DNA of 14,073 nucleotides. It comes from an uncultured Clostridia bacterium (GTDB taxonomy: Bacteria; Bacillota_A; Clostridia; Christensenellales; Borkfalkiaceae). Of this stretch, positions 1-8,402 are shown in pieces (the first letter of the stretch is position 1; the number at the start of each line of letters is the position of its first letter). The notes beneath the pieces are model-generated. The model had not been told where the DNA came from and ran no database searches. It saw only the letters and a program-made list of their open reading frames with translations. The DNA is taken from NCBI GenBank assembly GCA_934292955.1, contig CAKQXZ010000055.1:1-14073 (forward strand), given 5' to 3'. A program made the translations under genes and the position numbers.

Positions 1-939
1 GTCTATAGCACTGTCTTTGGGCATTTCGAATTTTGCGATCGCGTTTATTTCGGGATCATAAGTCATGTAACCTATATTGCCGTAACCGCATACCGACAAA
101 AAACGCTTTTTGTTGTTTTCGGAGCCTTGACTGCGAACGATATTTACATACAGACTGTTAAACTCGTTCAGATTTTCGATGCATTCTTTATATTCGCTTT
201 TGTTGTTTACCGGCGACATATTCCAGCCGAGTTTTGAATGAAGCGGCTCGTTCAGATTTTCAAAAATAAGGCGTTCGTCGTAGTTTTGAAATCTTTCGGC
301 TAACTGCTCCCAAACGTTTATTACAAGACTTTTGGTTTTTTCATAATGCAGATCGTCGAGATAATACGCGCCGATATTCGGCGTGTCCATTATGTTCAGA
401 ATAACAAAAAGATCGTCGTAAGTAAATATATAATCTACCACTTCGTTAATACGGTCGAGCCAATTTTTATCGATTATGCCGTTTGAAGCCGAATGATTCG
501 ACCAGCTTACGGGAATGCGGATTACCCTGAAACCTTTTTCGTAAACGGCGTCAATCGTTTTTTGCGTTACCGAGCCGCGATAGATATCCTGCTGATTTCT
601 TACTTCGCAGAACATATTACGATCGGTAAAACCGAGTTCTTTAACAATCGAATTTGCGTAGTCGCTGTCGGGATAACCGTTGAGATTGTTTTCAAAAGCG
701 TTTCCGAGATTCCAGCCGACTCCGAGTTCTTTAACAAAATCGACGGATGACATAGAAGAATAATCTTTTTTATCGGTAAAATCGCCGCCCGACGAAGACG
801 AACCGATATCATTCGGGGAGGATTGCCCGCCGCTAAAACTATCCGATTCCGAACTGTTTATACCCGGCGCAACACATGCATAAGCGAATAATTGCACTAA
901 AATCAATAAAATCGCAATAAATATTTTTTTATTTTTCAT
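1..939 (-). CDS. GH5-family (cellulase-like) lipoprotein, 3' end cut by window edge
   Basis: Partial: 313 residues are readable from ATG at 939 to the left edge, with no stop. The N-terminus (MKNKKIFIAILLILVQLF) is a signal peptide ending in AYAC, a plausible lipobox with lipid-anchored Cys22, followed by a Ser/Gly-rich linker to about residue 55. The GH5 fold then begins: GWNLGN at 75-80, the RIPVSW strand at 141-146 with conserved Arg141, and LIFENLNEP with Asn230 and the predicted acid/base Glu231. The order and spacing suit endoglucanase-like subfamilies such as GH5_4. The catalytic nucleophile and the later His-x-Tyr motif would lie beyond the window. Oddity: the strand that normally ends in a His-His pair reads ILNIMDTP (180-187), so the conserved active-site His is missing. 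No Shine-Dalgarno precedes the ATG. The gene follows the two-gene surface operon but is separated by a terminator. It could be an active divergent endoglucanase or a glycan-binding pseudoenzyme. The family call is confident, the activity is not. Confidence 0.85.
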   Translation of the reverse strand, partial: MKNKKIFIAILLILVQLFAYACVAPGINSSESDSFSGGQSSPNDIGSSSSGGDFTDKKDYSSMSSVDFVKELGVGWNLGNAFENNLNGYPDSDYANSIVKELGFTDRNMFCEVRNQQDIYRGSVTQKTIDAVYEKGFRVIRIPVSWSNHSASNGIIDKNWLDRINEVVDYIFTYDDLFVILNIMDTPNIGAYYLDDLHYEKTKSLVINVWEQLAERFQNYDERLIFENLNEPLHSKLGWNMSPVNNKSEYKECIENLNEFNSLYVNIVRSQGSENNKKRFLSVCGYGNIGYMTYDPEINAIAKFEMPKDSAID

Positions 940-957
940 GTTATACTATTTTATAAA
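937..957 (-). promoter_or_regulatory. Candidate promoter with almost no leader for the GH5 gene
   Basis: On the minus strand, TATAAA (955-950) starts 16 bases before the ATG. A sigma-A start site would then fall about four bases before the start codon. No purine-rich Shine-Dalgarno sequence is present between them, and no convincing -35 box is seen. The first T of the box is also the last T of the upstream terminator's T-tract. The assignment rests on sequence only. Confidence 0.4.
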
Positions 958-958
958 A

Positions 959-990
959 AGCGGCTGCACGTCAGAAGATATGCAGCCGCT
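959..990 (-). terminator. Intrinsic terminator of the surface-protein operon
   Basis: A perfect 10-base-pair stem (AGCGGCTGCA / TGCAGCCGCT) encloses a 12-base loop. On the minus strand it is followed by TTTTT and then AT-rich sequence. It lies 21 bases after the TGA of the 1006-residue protein. The plus strand has no T-run after the stem, so the terminator acts on the minus strand. Confidence 0.85.
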
Positions 991-1011
991 AAAAATTTAA
1001 TGTTACATGCT

Positions 1012-4000
1012 TCAGGCTTGTTTTTTCTTAGCGAAAGTATAAACAACGGCAAATCCGAGAAGAGAAAGCATTGCGGGAAGAGTTGCAACCGCGCTTGCGC
1101 AACCTTTTTCGGACGAACTGTCGGACGCACTGCCGCTGTCTGCAGAACCGCTCGAAGAATCAACGGGAGAGCCGTTCTTTTCAACTTTAACGGTTATGTT
1201 ATAGGCTTCGCAAGCATTGCCCGCAGCATCTTTTGCGTAAAGTTTTGCGGTATGAGTACCTTCGTTGAGTTTGCCGTCGGTTACGGCTCCGTCCGACCAT
1301 TCGACGATAACGTCGACAACGCCGTCGTTTTTATCGTAAGCGGACGCGCCTTCGAACGTAGGAACAGGATCACCCGCTTTAGCGTTGATAGTCATTTCGC
1401 CCTGATATTTGAATTCGGGAGCGGTTGTATCGACTGCTTTTGCCGCATCTGCCGAACCGTTCCAATTAACCGAAACGTCGACGATATCAAGAGTACCGAC
1501 AGCCTGCGACTGAACGGCAAAGCCTACGATTTTGTTGAAATCGACTTCGCCGGACATACCCGCCCACAGCATTCCGTCGATCTCGCCGTAAACAAGCGCG
1601 ATATCGAAATACATTGTATGCCATTCGCCGTCGGATACGATATATGAAGAAATGTCTGCATTATGGTAACCGAGATTCCATTCTTTAAAGTTAGCGAGAC
1701 CGAAGTTGACAGCCTTATCAAACGTGGAAGTCGTTCTGTAAGTTATGGATACCATTGCGTTGTAATCTTCGTCTTCGTAGATGTTTCCGAATTTATAATC
1801 TGCAACCTGATATTCGAAAATTCTGGTCGCGTAATTGTTTGCGTCGAAATTAGCGGATATATAATATCCTTTTTCGGTATCATTGGGAGTTACGATAAGT
1901 TTCGCTTTATCTTCTTCGCTTGCGGCGTCGTATTTTGCCTGCGAAGTAAGAGCGTTATTTGCAACTTGCGCGTTCCAGCCGTATCTCGGTTCGCCGTCCT
2001 GAGCGAACGTTTTATTCATAAGAGAAAGGCTATTTTCGAACTGCGCAACAGTGATAGTTACGTTTGCTTTCATTCCGTTGAAAGAAACTTCGAGCGACGT
2101 CATACCGGGCGTGAGCATTCCCTTATAATATTCGTAATCGTTAACTTCTACTTCGGTGCCGTCAGCCTTTACAGCCACAACAACCATTCCGTCGGTTTCG
2201 AACTTTTCGCCCGATTTATATGCCGTTTTAGTCGGCTGAGTTTTGATTGCGAGCGACGAATATTCGGAAGTAACGGTTACAGCTATTTCAGCAGTATAGG
2301 TTTTTCCGTTATAACTCCAGGAAATAACAACCTTTTCCGTTCCGACGGTAAGAATTTCGGGAGAATATGTGTAGTTTTTAACTTCGACTTTGCTGTTATC
2401 GTCAAGAACGACGTTAACGGTAAGTCCTGCCGTTTCGAACGCTTCGCCGGCCATATATTCCGTTCTCGCGCCTTCAGCTTCTATACCGACGATAGTCTTT
2501 GCGGCAACGTCGGCAATCTTTACGTCGGCAAACGAAGCGATGTTATCGCCCTCGCCCGTCGAACCCATAGAAATGCCCATTCCTACGAATTTTGCCCAGT
2601 CAAACCAAACAGCGGGAGCGGGATTGCCGAAAGTGGTACTCTTAGCGCATTCGATGTTAAGAGTTTTTAATTCGATTGAATATTCTTTCCATTCGCCGGC
2701 AACGTAATCGGTTAAAGCGGTTTCTACAAAAGACGCTTCGCCCCATTGTCCGCATTCGTAATAAAGTCTGAGTTTTGCGTATCTGCCTTCTTCGCCAGCG
2801 AAATCGAATTTCGCTTTGAATTTCAGCACGCCGCCACTTAAGAGCGCAGGAGTGATATCGGTTACGGCGATTGTAGCGCGGGTTGCGGTATTTGCGTTCG
2901 TACCCGAAATGTAATAAGTTCCGTCTTCAAGCGTACCGAACGCAAGCGCGGTTCCGTCGCTTACGGCTTTACCGTTAACGGTTCCTTTATAATCAGCCGT
3001 CCATGCGGTTTTTTGAGCGTTCTGCGCAGGTTCGCCTACTTCGGTAATACCTGTAAAAATATCGTAGCCCGTGGCGGGTTCTTCCTGTTCGTGTTTAACA
3101 ATCGTTAAAGTTGCGGTTTCAATGCTGAACGAGCCGCCCCACATTCCGAACTTTATATCGCCGCTGTATGAACCGTTAAAGGTGTATTCCCATTCGGCGT
3201 TCTTGGAATAAATGTAATTTTCTTTGGTTTCTCCGTTAAAGGTAATTTTATTATCACCCACCCACATATCGAGCGTTTTACCTGTTTCGGGAACGTCGGC
3301 ACTGAAGTTGAGCGTTATTTTAATTTTGTCGCCTTTTTTAGCAGCGTAATCGGACGGAATAGCCGCAATATGCTGCCAGGTGTTGGTATCCTGCTGAGAA
3401 GCAACAGCCGCGGTTATAAGGTCGTAAGTACCTTCTTCGGTCGGCTTATCTTCTTTAGAATAATCGGGATTGGGATATTCAACCCATACTCTTTTAATTG
3501 TAAAGTTAGCGCCGGTACCGAGAGCAAGCCCCTTGAACTGAGCAAGAACGGCAGTCGCTTCAAGATCTGCTCCTTTATCGGACTTATAAGCAACAGATAA
3601 CGGGTATTTTACGGTAACGTAATCGTCCGAAAAAGTCATGTTTGTGCCGCCGTTATTCAACGAATATCCTTTGTCCCACCATTCGACAAATGAAACTACC
3701 TGAACGTTAGTCCATGTTTTTCCGTCTGCCGATGCAGAGCCTTTATATTCAAAACATAATTGTCCGTCTTTTGCAGCCGAAAGGTCGGTTTTTTCATTAA
3801 ACATAATGTAACCCGACCAAGCATTCGAAACGGAAATTACGGTATCTCCGCCGTCCTGCGTTGCGGTTGCGTTTTTCAGCGTAACGTTATCGGCATTGCC
3901 GTTAAAAACTTCGACCGTGATTGTTTGGGGAACTTCGGTACTTTCTTCGGCAAACGCGGTAAACGCGGGAATTGCCAGAGAAACAACCATCATTACCGAC

Positions 4001-4032
4001 AATATGGTCAGTAAAATGCTTCTTTTTTTCAT
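1012..4032 (-). CDS. Secreted multi-module glycan-binding/Ig-like surface protein, no catalytic domain
   Basis: 1006 residues, ATG at 4032 with AAGGAG six bases upstream. Residues 1-28 are a classic signal peptide ending AFA. Four beta-sandwich regions resembling carbohydrate-binding modules follow: about 35-186, 201-313, 320-510 and 664-857. They are rich in Trp, Tyr and Gly and contain strands such as EWKEYSIEL and GEWHTMYFDIAL, typical of CBM or galactose-binding folds. Two tandem bacterial Ig-like modules (about 513-588 and 591-663) carry the pattern of a GxTV strand, then EVxxYxYxxxxLTxG. Residues 868-950 (DTTAPEF..., AYDKNDG..., AKDAAGNA) look like a DUF5011/HYR-type Ig module. A Ser-rich linker leads to a C-terminal signal: EKGC at 975-978, a hydrophobic segment, then KKKQA. 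No glycosidase motif is visible, so a role as binding partner or scaffold for the adjacent upstream glycosidase is inferred. The gene lies 26 bases after that gene's stop and ends just before a terminator. Confidence 0.85.
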   Translation of the reverse strand: MKKRSILLTILSVMMVVSLAIPAFTAFAEESTEVPQTITVEVFNGNADNVTLKNATATQDGGDTVISVSNAWSGYIMFNEKTDLSAAKDGQLCFEYKGSASADGKTWTNVQVVSFVEWWDKGYSLNNGGTNMTFSDDYVTVKYPLSVAYKSDKGADLEATAVLAQFKGLALGTGANFTIKRVWVEYPNPDYSKEDKPTEEGTYDLITAAVASQQDTNTWQHIAAIPSDYAAKKGDKIKITLNFSADVPETGKTLDMWVGDNKITFNGETKENYIYSKNAEWEYTFNGSYSGDIKFGMWGGSFSIETATLTIVKHEQEEPATGYDIFTGITEVGEPAQNAQKTAWTADYKGTVNGKAVSDGTALAFGTLEDGTYYISGTNANTATRATIAVTDITPALLSGGVLKFKAKFDFAGEEGRYAKLRLYYECGQWGEASFVETALTDYVAGEWKEYSIELKTLNIECAKSTTFGNPAPAVWFDWAKFVGMGISMGSTGEGDNIASFADVKIADVAAKTIVGIEAEGARTEYMAGEAFETAGLTVNVVLDDNSKVEVKNYTYSPEILTVGTEKVVISWSYNGKTYTAEIAVTVTSEYSSLAIKTQPTKTAYKSGEKFETDGMVVVAVKADGTEVEVNDYEYYKGMLTPGMTSLEVSFNGMKANVTITVAQFENSLSLMNKTFAQDGEPRYGWNAQVANNALTSQAKYDAASEEDKAKLIVTPNDTEKGYYISANFDANNYATRIFEYQVADYKFGNIYEDEDYNAMVSITYRTTSTFDKAVNFGLANFKEWNLGYHNADISSYIVSDGEWHTMYFDIALVYGEIDGMLWAGMSGEVDFNKIVGFAVQSQAVGTLDIVDVSVNWNGSADAAKAVDTTAPEFKYQGEMTINAKAGDPVPTFEGASAYDKNDGVVDVIVEWSDGAVTDGKLNEGTHTAKLYAKDAAGNACEAYNITVKVEKNGSPVDSSSGSADSGSASDSSSEKGCASAVATLPAMLSLLGFAVVYTFAKKKQA

Positions 4033-4038
4033 ATTTTT

Positions 4039-4044
4039 CTCCTT
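4039..4044 (-). promoter_or_regulatory. Ribosome binding site in the 26-base gap between operon genes
   Basis: Minus-strand AAGGAG lies six bases before ATG 4032, inside the gap that follows the stop codon of the upstream gene (4059-4061). No hairpin or promoter is visible in this gap, which supports cotranscription of the two large surface genes. Confidence 0.8.
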
Positions 4045-4058
4045 AAAAATATTTTTTA

Positions 4059-7000
4059 TTAAACCCGTAAACGTTTTTTACGGATAATTACATAAACTGC
4101 CGCGCCTATGGCGATACACGCAATCGGAATAGTTATTCCGAGAATAAGCCCCACATTCGAACCGCCGCCCGTCGCCGACGAATCGGACGAATTATCTTCG
4201 GCGTTGGTCGCCGTAGTCATTTTGTAAATATAGTCGGCCGCTTTGCCGCGTTTTACTACGTCCGCCGATTTTATAGAAGACAGTTCTTCTGTTCCGACTA
4301 CTTTTACCGAAACGAGCGCGGAAAGCATTGCTTTGTCATCTTCATTCCAACCCGAAAGATTTACGTCTTTTAAGTCGAGATTTTCGTTCATTACGATGTT
4401 TTTAGCCTTTAACGCATTGTACAATGCAAAGTAAGCCGCCTTATAGGTAAGGTCATCATAAGCCTTGATCTGCAGACCGTCTACAAGTTCGTATTCGCGC
4501 GCGGTTTTGAACTGTTCGTATGCCCAGTGCGAAGAATTAGCGTCGGCATATGCTCTGTTGCCGCCCGTAAGTCCGGCTGCCTTTACGACAGCGCCAATAT
4601 AGTCGCCGCGTTCGGTCGTTTCTTCGGCACGGAACAAAGTATCGGTCTTGCCGGGTAAATAATCTTTTACGGCTTCTATTGCCGTTTCGTATTCGCCCGC
4701 TGTATCGCGATAACTGCCGAACGTAGGTTTAGCTTCGGAAACGTTTGTGCGGACTATTTCGTAGTATGTGGTATTATCGCCTTTTTTCAGCGTGATTACA
4801 GTATAGCCTTCTTCGTCTTTTTCAAACGTTGCGGTTCGATCTTTAACCCTGCGCCCGGTACTGTCGAGAATGTAAACTTCGAAATCGTCGTAAGTTTTAA
4901 GAACGACCTTTCCGAGTATGGGCTGAACAAGAACGGGAGCCGTTCCGAGCGATTTGATAGCCGTTCCGTCTGAAGTGATTTCCGCGCCCGTGTTTCTCGA
5001 CTGACCGACGGCGGTAATCAGCAGATTTTCAGCCGTGGAGATTTCGGGATTGACTCCGTTAACCTGTGCTCCGAGCGCGCTTACGGTTACTTGAGCATAC
5101 GACGTTTTGATTTCGATTTCGACGTCATCGAGCGATATTTTGCGCCCGCCGATATAACCGACCGCACCCTGCGTGGATTTCGTGTTGAGAACAAAGGTCT
5201 GCTCGTTCTCGTTCCATATCATTTCTCCGCCTTCGCTGATAAGTTCCGAATGCAGAATTTTCTCAAGTATAGAAGCGTCGCTTTGGCTTTCGGATATATC
5301 GAAGTTACCGCTCCGGAATAAAAGATTACCGTCTTTATCGGCAAAGTAAATACCTGTTTTACCTACGACGTAGGTGCCTGTAGGCAAACCTAAGGACTGC
5401 GATTTATAATCCATCGCTTCGTCTACCGTAATTACGCGATAGTACCCGACGGTCGCTTTCGATATTTCCGCGCGCTGATAAAGAAGCGAAGCGGAAGTAA
5501 TAGTCGAGAATCTGCCCGGGTGATCCATTATGATAAACGAGTTGGTTATCTGATTGGTTCTGTTATCGAGAGCTTTGTTCATATAAGTGAACGCCGTAAG
5601 GCTCCAGCCCTGATAGGAATAAATTGCGGCTGCTATAAGATTGAATTCCGCGCTGTGAATATTAGGCTCGGCTATGAGCGATTCGGTAACGATATACGGC
5701 ATTCCCATAACCTTTTTGAACGCAGCGAGCGCAAAAGTGTTGCCGGACAGATCACCGAGCGTACTATTGCCGTTTGGAACGCGCGTTCCGACCTGATATT
5801 CGGTACCGGTGGTAGGATGCGACTGATAAGAATGCCTTGCGATATAGTCGTAATGCGCGTTAAGGAACAAGTCGGCTCTGTCGTCGTGAGCGAAGTTTGA
5901 ACCGCCGGTCACAGGACATTCGATACCAAGCCCGCCGTCTTCTACCGACGATTTTGCCCATTTATCCATATCCGAATAGAAGTTTTCGGAGAGCGTATAG
6001 AAGAATTCGAATCCGTCTGCACAACGCCGAGCGGAATATTTATCGCTTAAATAATCGCCGCCGATTAAAACGGTTGCGTCGGCTAAACTTTCGTTTCTGC
6101 CGTCAAATCCCGATTTACCGTCTTCTTTCCACGCCGCTTTTATGGCGTTTTCGGTTTCTTTCACGGTCAGAGTGCCGTCGGGATTATATTTCTTTTTCAA
6201 AAATTCGGCGTACTGTTGTTGCGCCATAAGCCTGTATTTATCCGACTTGAACTGATAATTCGCACTATCGTCGTACATCGTCATAAGATTGGACTCGTTG
6301 GTAATTTCGAGCATTGCAAGAACGCAGTCTTCGGCAAGCTTCGTACCCGTGTATGGGTTTACGCTGCCCAGAACCTTGCCGACAAGCGTTTTTGTTGCTT
6401 GCTGCAAACGTTTGTCGATATACACCTCCATCTTAAAGCCCTGCGATATATCCGCGATTTCTTCGGCGGAAAGTTTTCCGTCTACCGTATCGGTGGTCGC
6501 AAATCTGCCGCCGAGCATAACAAAATCAATATAAATGCCCTTTTCTTTACATTTTGCCCAAAAGTAATTGAACTGATCCAACTGCTCTTCGGCGACGTCT
6601 CTGCCGTTTCCGTTATAACCAAATATATTTGGATAATAGAAAGACGAATCCCAGTCGAGAATTCTTATAAGATTATAACCGCCCGCGGCGATTGCGTTGA
6701 CGAGAGTTTCGGTTTTTTCATGCGATTGAAAGAGCGAATATGCGTTAACGTTCACGCCCCAGAAATTGGCTTTTGTTCCGTCTTCGAACACAAAATCGTC
6801 GCCTTTGACGGTAATTTTGCCGTGATCTTTAGTATCGATAAGATAGGAAACGTCAAGCGGGGTTCCTATCATTTCTTTAAGGTCGGCAAGCGTGTAGGCG
6901 TACCAGTCGTCTGTATCAGGCGAATAAATGTTTTCGCGCTCCGCCATAAACATTCCTTTACCGCCGAAATCCGCAGCCGTTACGGCAACTATCATGCAAG

Positions 7001-8357
7001 CGGCAACGTCGGATGTGATTTCGCATTTGAGTTCTTTAACTTTTTTAGTCGGCTCAGGGTTGACAAACGCAAACATGTTAAGGCTGATTTTTATACCCAT
7101 TGCGCTTGCTTCGGGCGTTTCGCCCTGCCAGATTGTGGGGTTAACCGCAGATTCGCCTAATCCCCACCATTCGTAAATATGTTTGTTTATGTCAATATTG
7201 ACTTCTTCGGTCGTTTCATCTTCGTAAACCCAAGTATATTTTGCAATATTTTTGGTCGTACCCCATGCGGCGTTATGGATAATATATAATCCGTCTACGG
7301 TAAGATTTATGGGGATTGAAACGCTCTGCACGAACTGACGGCTTGTTGCGACTTTTTCGCTTCTTAAGCCTATAACCGACTTATTGTCGTTTTCTGCCTG
7401 AACGATCATGTCGAACGGAACACCGAAAAACTCCTGCTTGCCTTCGAGATCAAAACCGGTGAGTTCGTTGTCGCTGCCCTGATTGGTCCAGCCGACGCCG
7501 CTACCGCCGTAATAGCCCGAAGTCGCAAGCGATCTTATATCGATAGTCGTGAAAGTCGCCTGTTTTTTACGGTCTTCGAAATCTTTTGCGGGAATCACGG
7601 TCACGCCGAGATTTTCGTCGTCCATATTACCGTAAACGAATTTGATATCGTCATACAAAACCGTAGGATTAACCTTAGTTTCGGCGTTATCCATCATGTG
7701 CGCGAACCCTATGGCGCATACCCTTGATAAATCAACGGGCGTGTCTTTTACTTTAACGTTGTTTTCGTTGACGTATTCGCCGCTTGACGAAAATGCGGTG
7801 AACGGAACCTGAACGTACTGCCATGCGCCGATAATCGTCGTGTCTACATAGGCTTTTAACTGCACGTTACTTCTTATATAACGCTGGTTTGCGGGCGCGC
7901 TCGCATATTCTGCGCCGCGCGATTGAAACAAATAAATATTAAAGAAACTCGCAGGCTTATCGTTGAGTTTTATCCAGAACTCGACCGCACTCTTTTTATA
8001 AATATTTTCAAGATTTTCGGTCGTAAAACCGTTGCCGGTGTAAATATCGTAATTTTTACCGAAATCGATGTAAAACTCGGTGTTGGCGTCCTGAGTGCAA
8101 TCGAGAGCGATTGTTTTACTCTTATTATCGGGATCGGTCGAATCGACATATTCGACATCGGCGCGAGCCTGCCCCCATACGAGATTACTTCCGCTCGTCA
8201 ATCCGTTTTCATAGACCGAAAGCAGTGTTTTCGCACCTTCTTTCGAAGGAGCGACAAGGTCGGCGCGCACGTCGAGAACGGAAAGCGAAATACTCCCGCA
8301 CACAAACGCGATAAGCGAAAAAACGATGATAGATATTTTTCTGAATCTCTTTGTCAC
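4059..8357 (-). CDS. Cell-surface clan GH-A glycoside hydrolase with SLH-like modules and membrane anchor
   Basis: 1432 residues from GTG at 8357, chosen because AAGGAG (8364-8369) lies six bases upstream and the protein then starts MTKRFRKISIIVFSLIAF, an ideal signal peptide cut after VRA (about 32). A CBM-like beta-sandwich spans about 38-243 and a second beta-rich domain about 245-465. The catalytic TIM barrel is at about 485-980: FWGVNVN (532-538), NPYTG (667-671), EITNES with predicted acid/base Glu688, RHSYQSHP (841-848), and VTES with predicted nucleophile Glu892, then YQGW. These motifs match the cellulase-like family with FWGVN, NPYTG and NE signatures; the precise CAZy family and substrate are not determined. 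After further beta domains, about 1245-1380 resembles SLH modules (HWAYEQFKTAREYELVDG). A Ser/Gly linker, a membrane helix (about 1401-1425) and the tail RKKRLRV end the protein. It is probably first in an operon with the binding protein downstream. Confidence 0.85.
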   Translation of the reverse strand: MTKRFRKISIIVFSLIAFVCGSISLSVLDVRADLVAPSKEGAKTLLSVYENGLTSGSNLVWGQARADVEYVDSTDPDNKSKTIALDCTQDANTEFYIDFGKNYDIYTGNGFTTENLENIYKKSAVEFWIKLNDKPASFFNIYLFQSRGAEYASAPANQRYIRSNVQLKAYVDTTIIGAWQYVQVPFTAFSSSGEYVNENNVKVKDTPVDLSRVCAIGFAHMMDNAETKVNPTVLYDDIKFVYGNMDDENLGVTVIPAKDFEDRKKQATFTTIDIRSLATSGYYGGSGVGWTNQGSDNELTGFDLEGKQEFFGVPFDMIVQAENDNKSVIGLRSEKVATSRQFVQSVSIPINLTVDGLYIIHNAAWGTTKNIAKYTWVYEDETTEEVNIDINKHIYEWWGLGESAVNPTIWQGETPEASAMGIKISLNMFAFVNPEPTKKVKELKCEITSDVAACMIVAVTAADFGGKGMFMAERENIYSPDTDDWYAYTLADLKEMIGTPLDVSYLIDTKDHGKITVKGDDFVFEDGTKANFWGVNVNAYSLFQSHEKTETLVNAIAAGGYNLIRILDWDSSFYYPNIFGYNGNGRDVAEEQLDQFNYFWAKCKEKGIYIDFVMLGGRFATTDTVDGKLSAEEIADISQGFKMEVYIDKRLQQATKTLVGKVLGSVNPYTGTKLAEDCVLAMLEITNESNLMTMYDDSANYQFKSDKYRLMAQQQYAEFLKKKYNPDGTLTVKETENAIKAAWKEDGKSGFDGRNESLADATVLIGGDYLSDKYSARRCADGFEFFYTLSENFYSDMDKWAKSSVEDGGLGIECPVTGGSNFAHDDRADLFLNAHYDYIARHSYQSHPTTGTEYQVGTRVPNGNSTLGDLSGNTFALAAFKKVMGMPYIVTESLIAEPNIHSAEFNLIAAAIYSYQGWSLTAFTYMNKALDNRTNQITNSFIIMDHPGRFSTITSASLLYQRAEISKATVGYYRVITVDEAMDYKSQSLGLPTGTYVVGKTGIYFADKDGNLLFRSGNFDISESQSDASILEKILHSELISEGGEMIWNENEQTFVLNTKSTQGAVGYIGGRKISLDDVEIEIKTSYAQVTVSALGAQVNGVNPEISTAENLLITAVGQSRNTGAEITSDGTAIKSLGTAPVLVQPILGKVVLKTYDDFEVYILDSTGRRVKDRTATFEKDEEGYTVITLKKGDNTTYYEIVRTNVSEAKPTFGSYRDTAGEYETAIEAVKDYLPGKTDTLFRAEETTERGDYIGAVVKAAGLTGGNRAYADANSSHWAYEQFKTAREYELVDGLQIKAYDDLTYKAAYFALYNALKAKNIVMNENLDLKDVNLSGWNEDDKAMLSALVSVKVVGTEELSSIKSADVVKRGKAADYIYKMTTATNAEDNSSDSSATGGGSNVGLILGITIPIACIAIGAAVYVIIRKKRLRV

Positions 8358-8363
8358 TTTGTT

Positions 8364-8369
8364 CTCCTT
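8364..8369 (-). promoter_or_regulatory. Ribosome binding site that fixes the GTG start at 8357
   Basis: The minus strand reads AAGGAG, six bases and then GTG. An upstream in-frame TTG (8387) would place this Shine-Dalgarno inside the coding sequence and add ten polar residues before the signal peptide, so GTG at 8357 is the better start. Confidence 0.8.
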
Positions 8370-8402
8370 TTTGCCGATGATTTGCAAAATTTTATCTGTC
8401 TA

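Noticed and set aside
1000..2670. Long plus-strand open frames at 1000-1647 and 1663-2670
   Set aside because: They lie antisense to the 1006-residue surface protein, which has a signal peptide, recognisable modules and a ribosome binding site. Their translations are Phe, Arg and Cys-rich without domain features.
3970..4058. Separate promoter for the 1006-residue protein in the 26-base gap
   Set aside because: The gap is AT-rich and contains a TTTAATAAAAAATATT stretch, but there is no -35 and too little room for a standard promoter and leader. An internal promoter within the upstream gene's end cannot be excluded.
6216..7160. Plus-strand open frame of 314 codons
   Set aside because: Antisense to the GH-A catalytic and beta-rich domains, with no ribosome binding site or family motif. 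Open antisense frames are expected from this genome's codon bias.
8358..8387. TTG start at 8387 for the large hydrolase
   Set aside because: It puts the AAGGAG ribosome binding site inside the coding region and adds ten charged residues before the signal peptide; GTG 8357 fits better.
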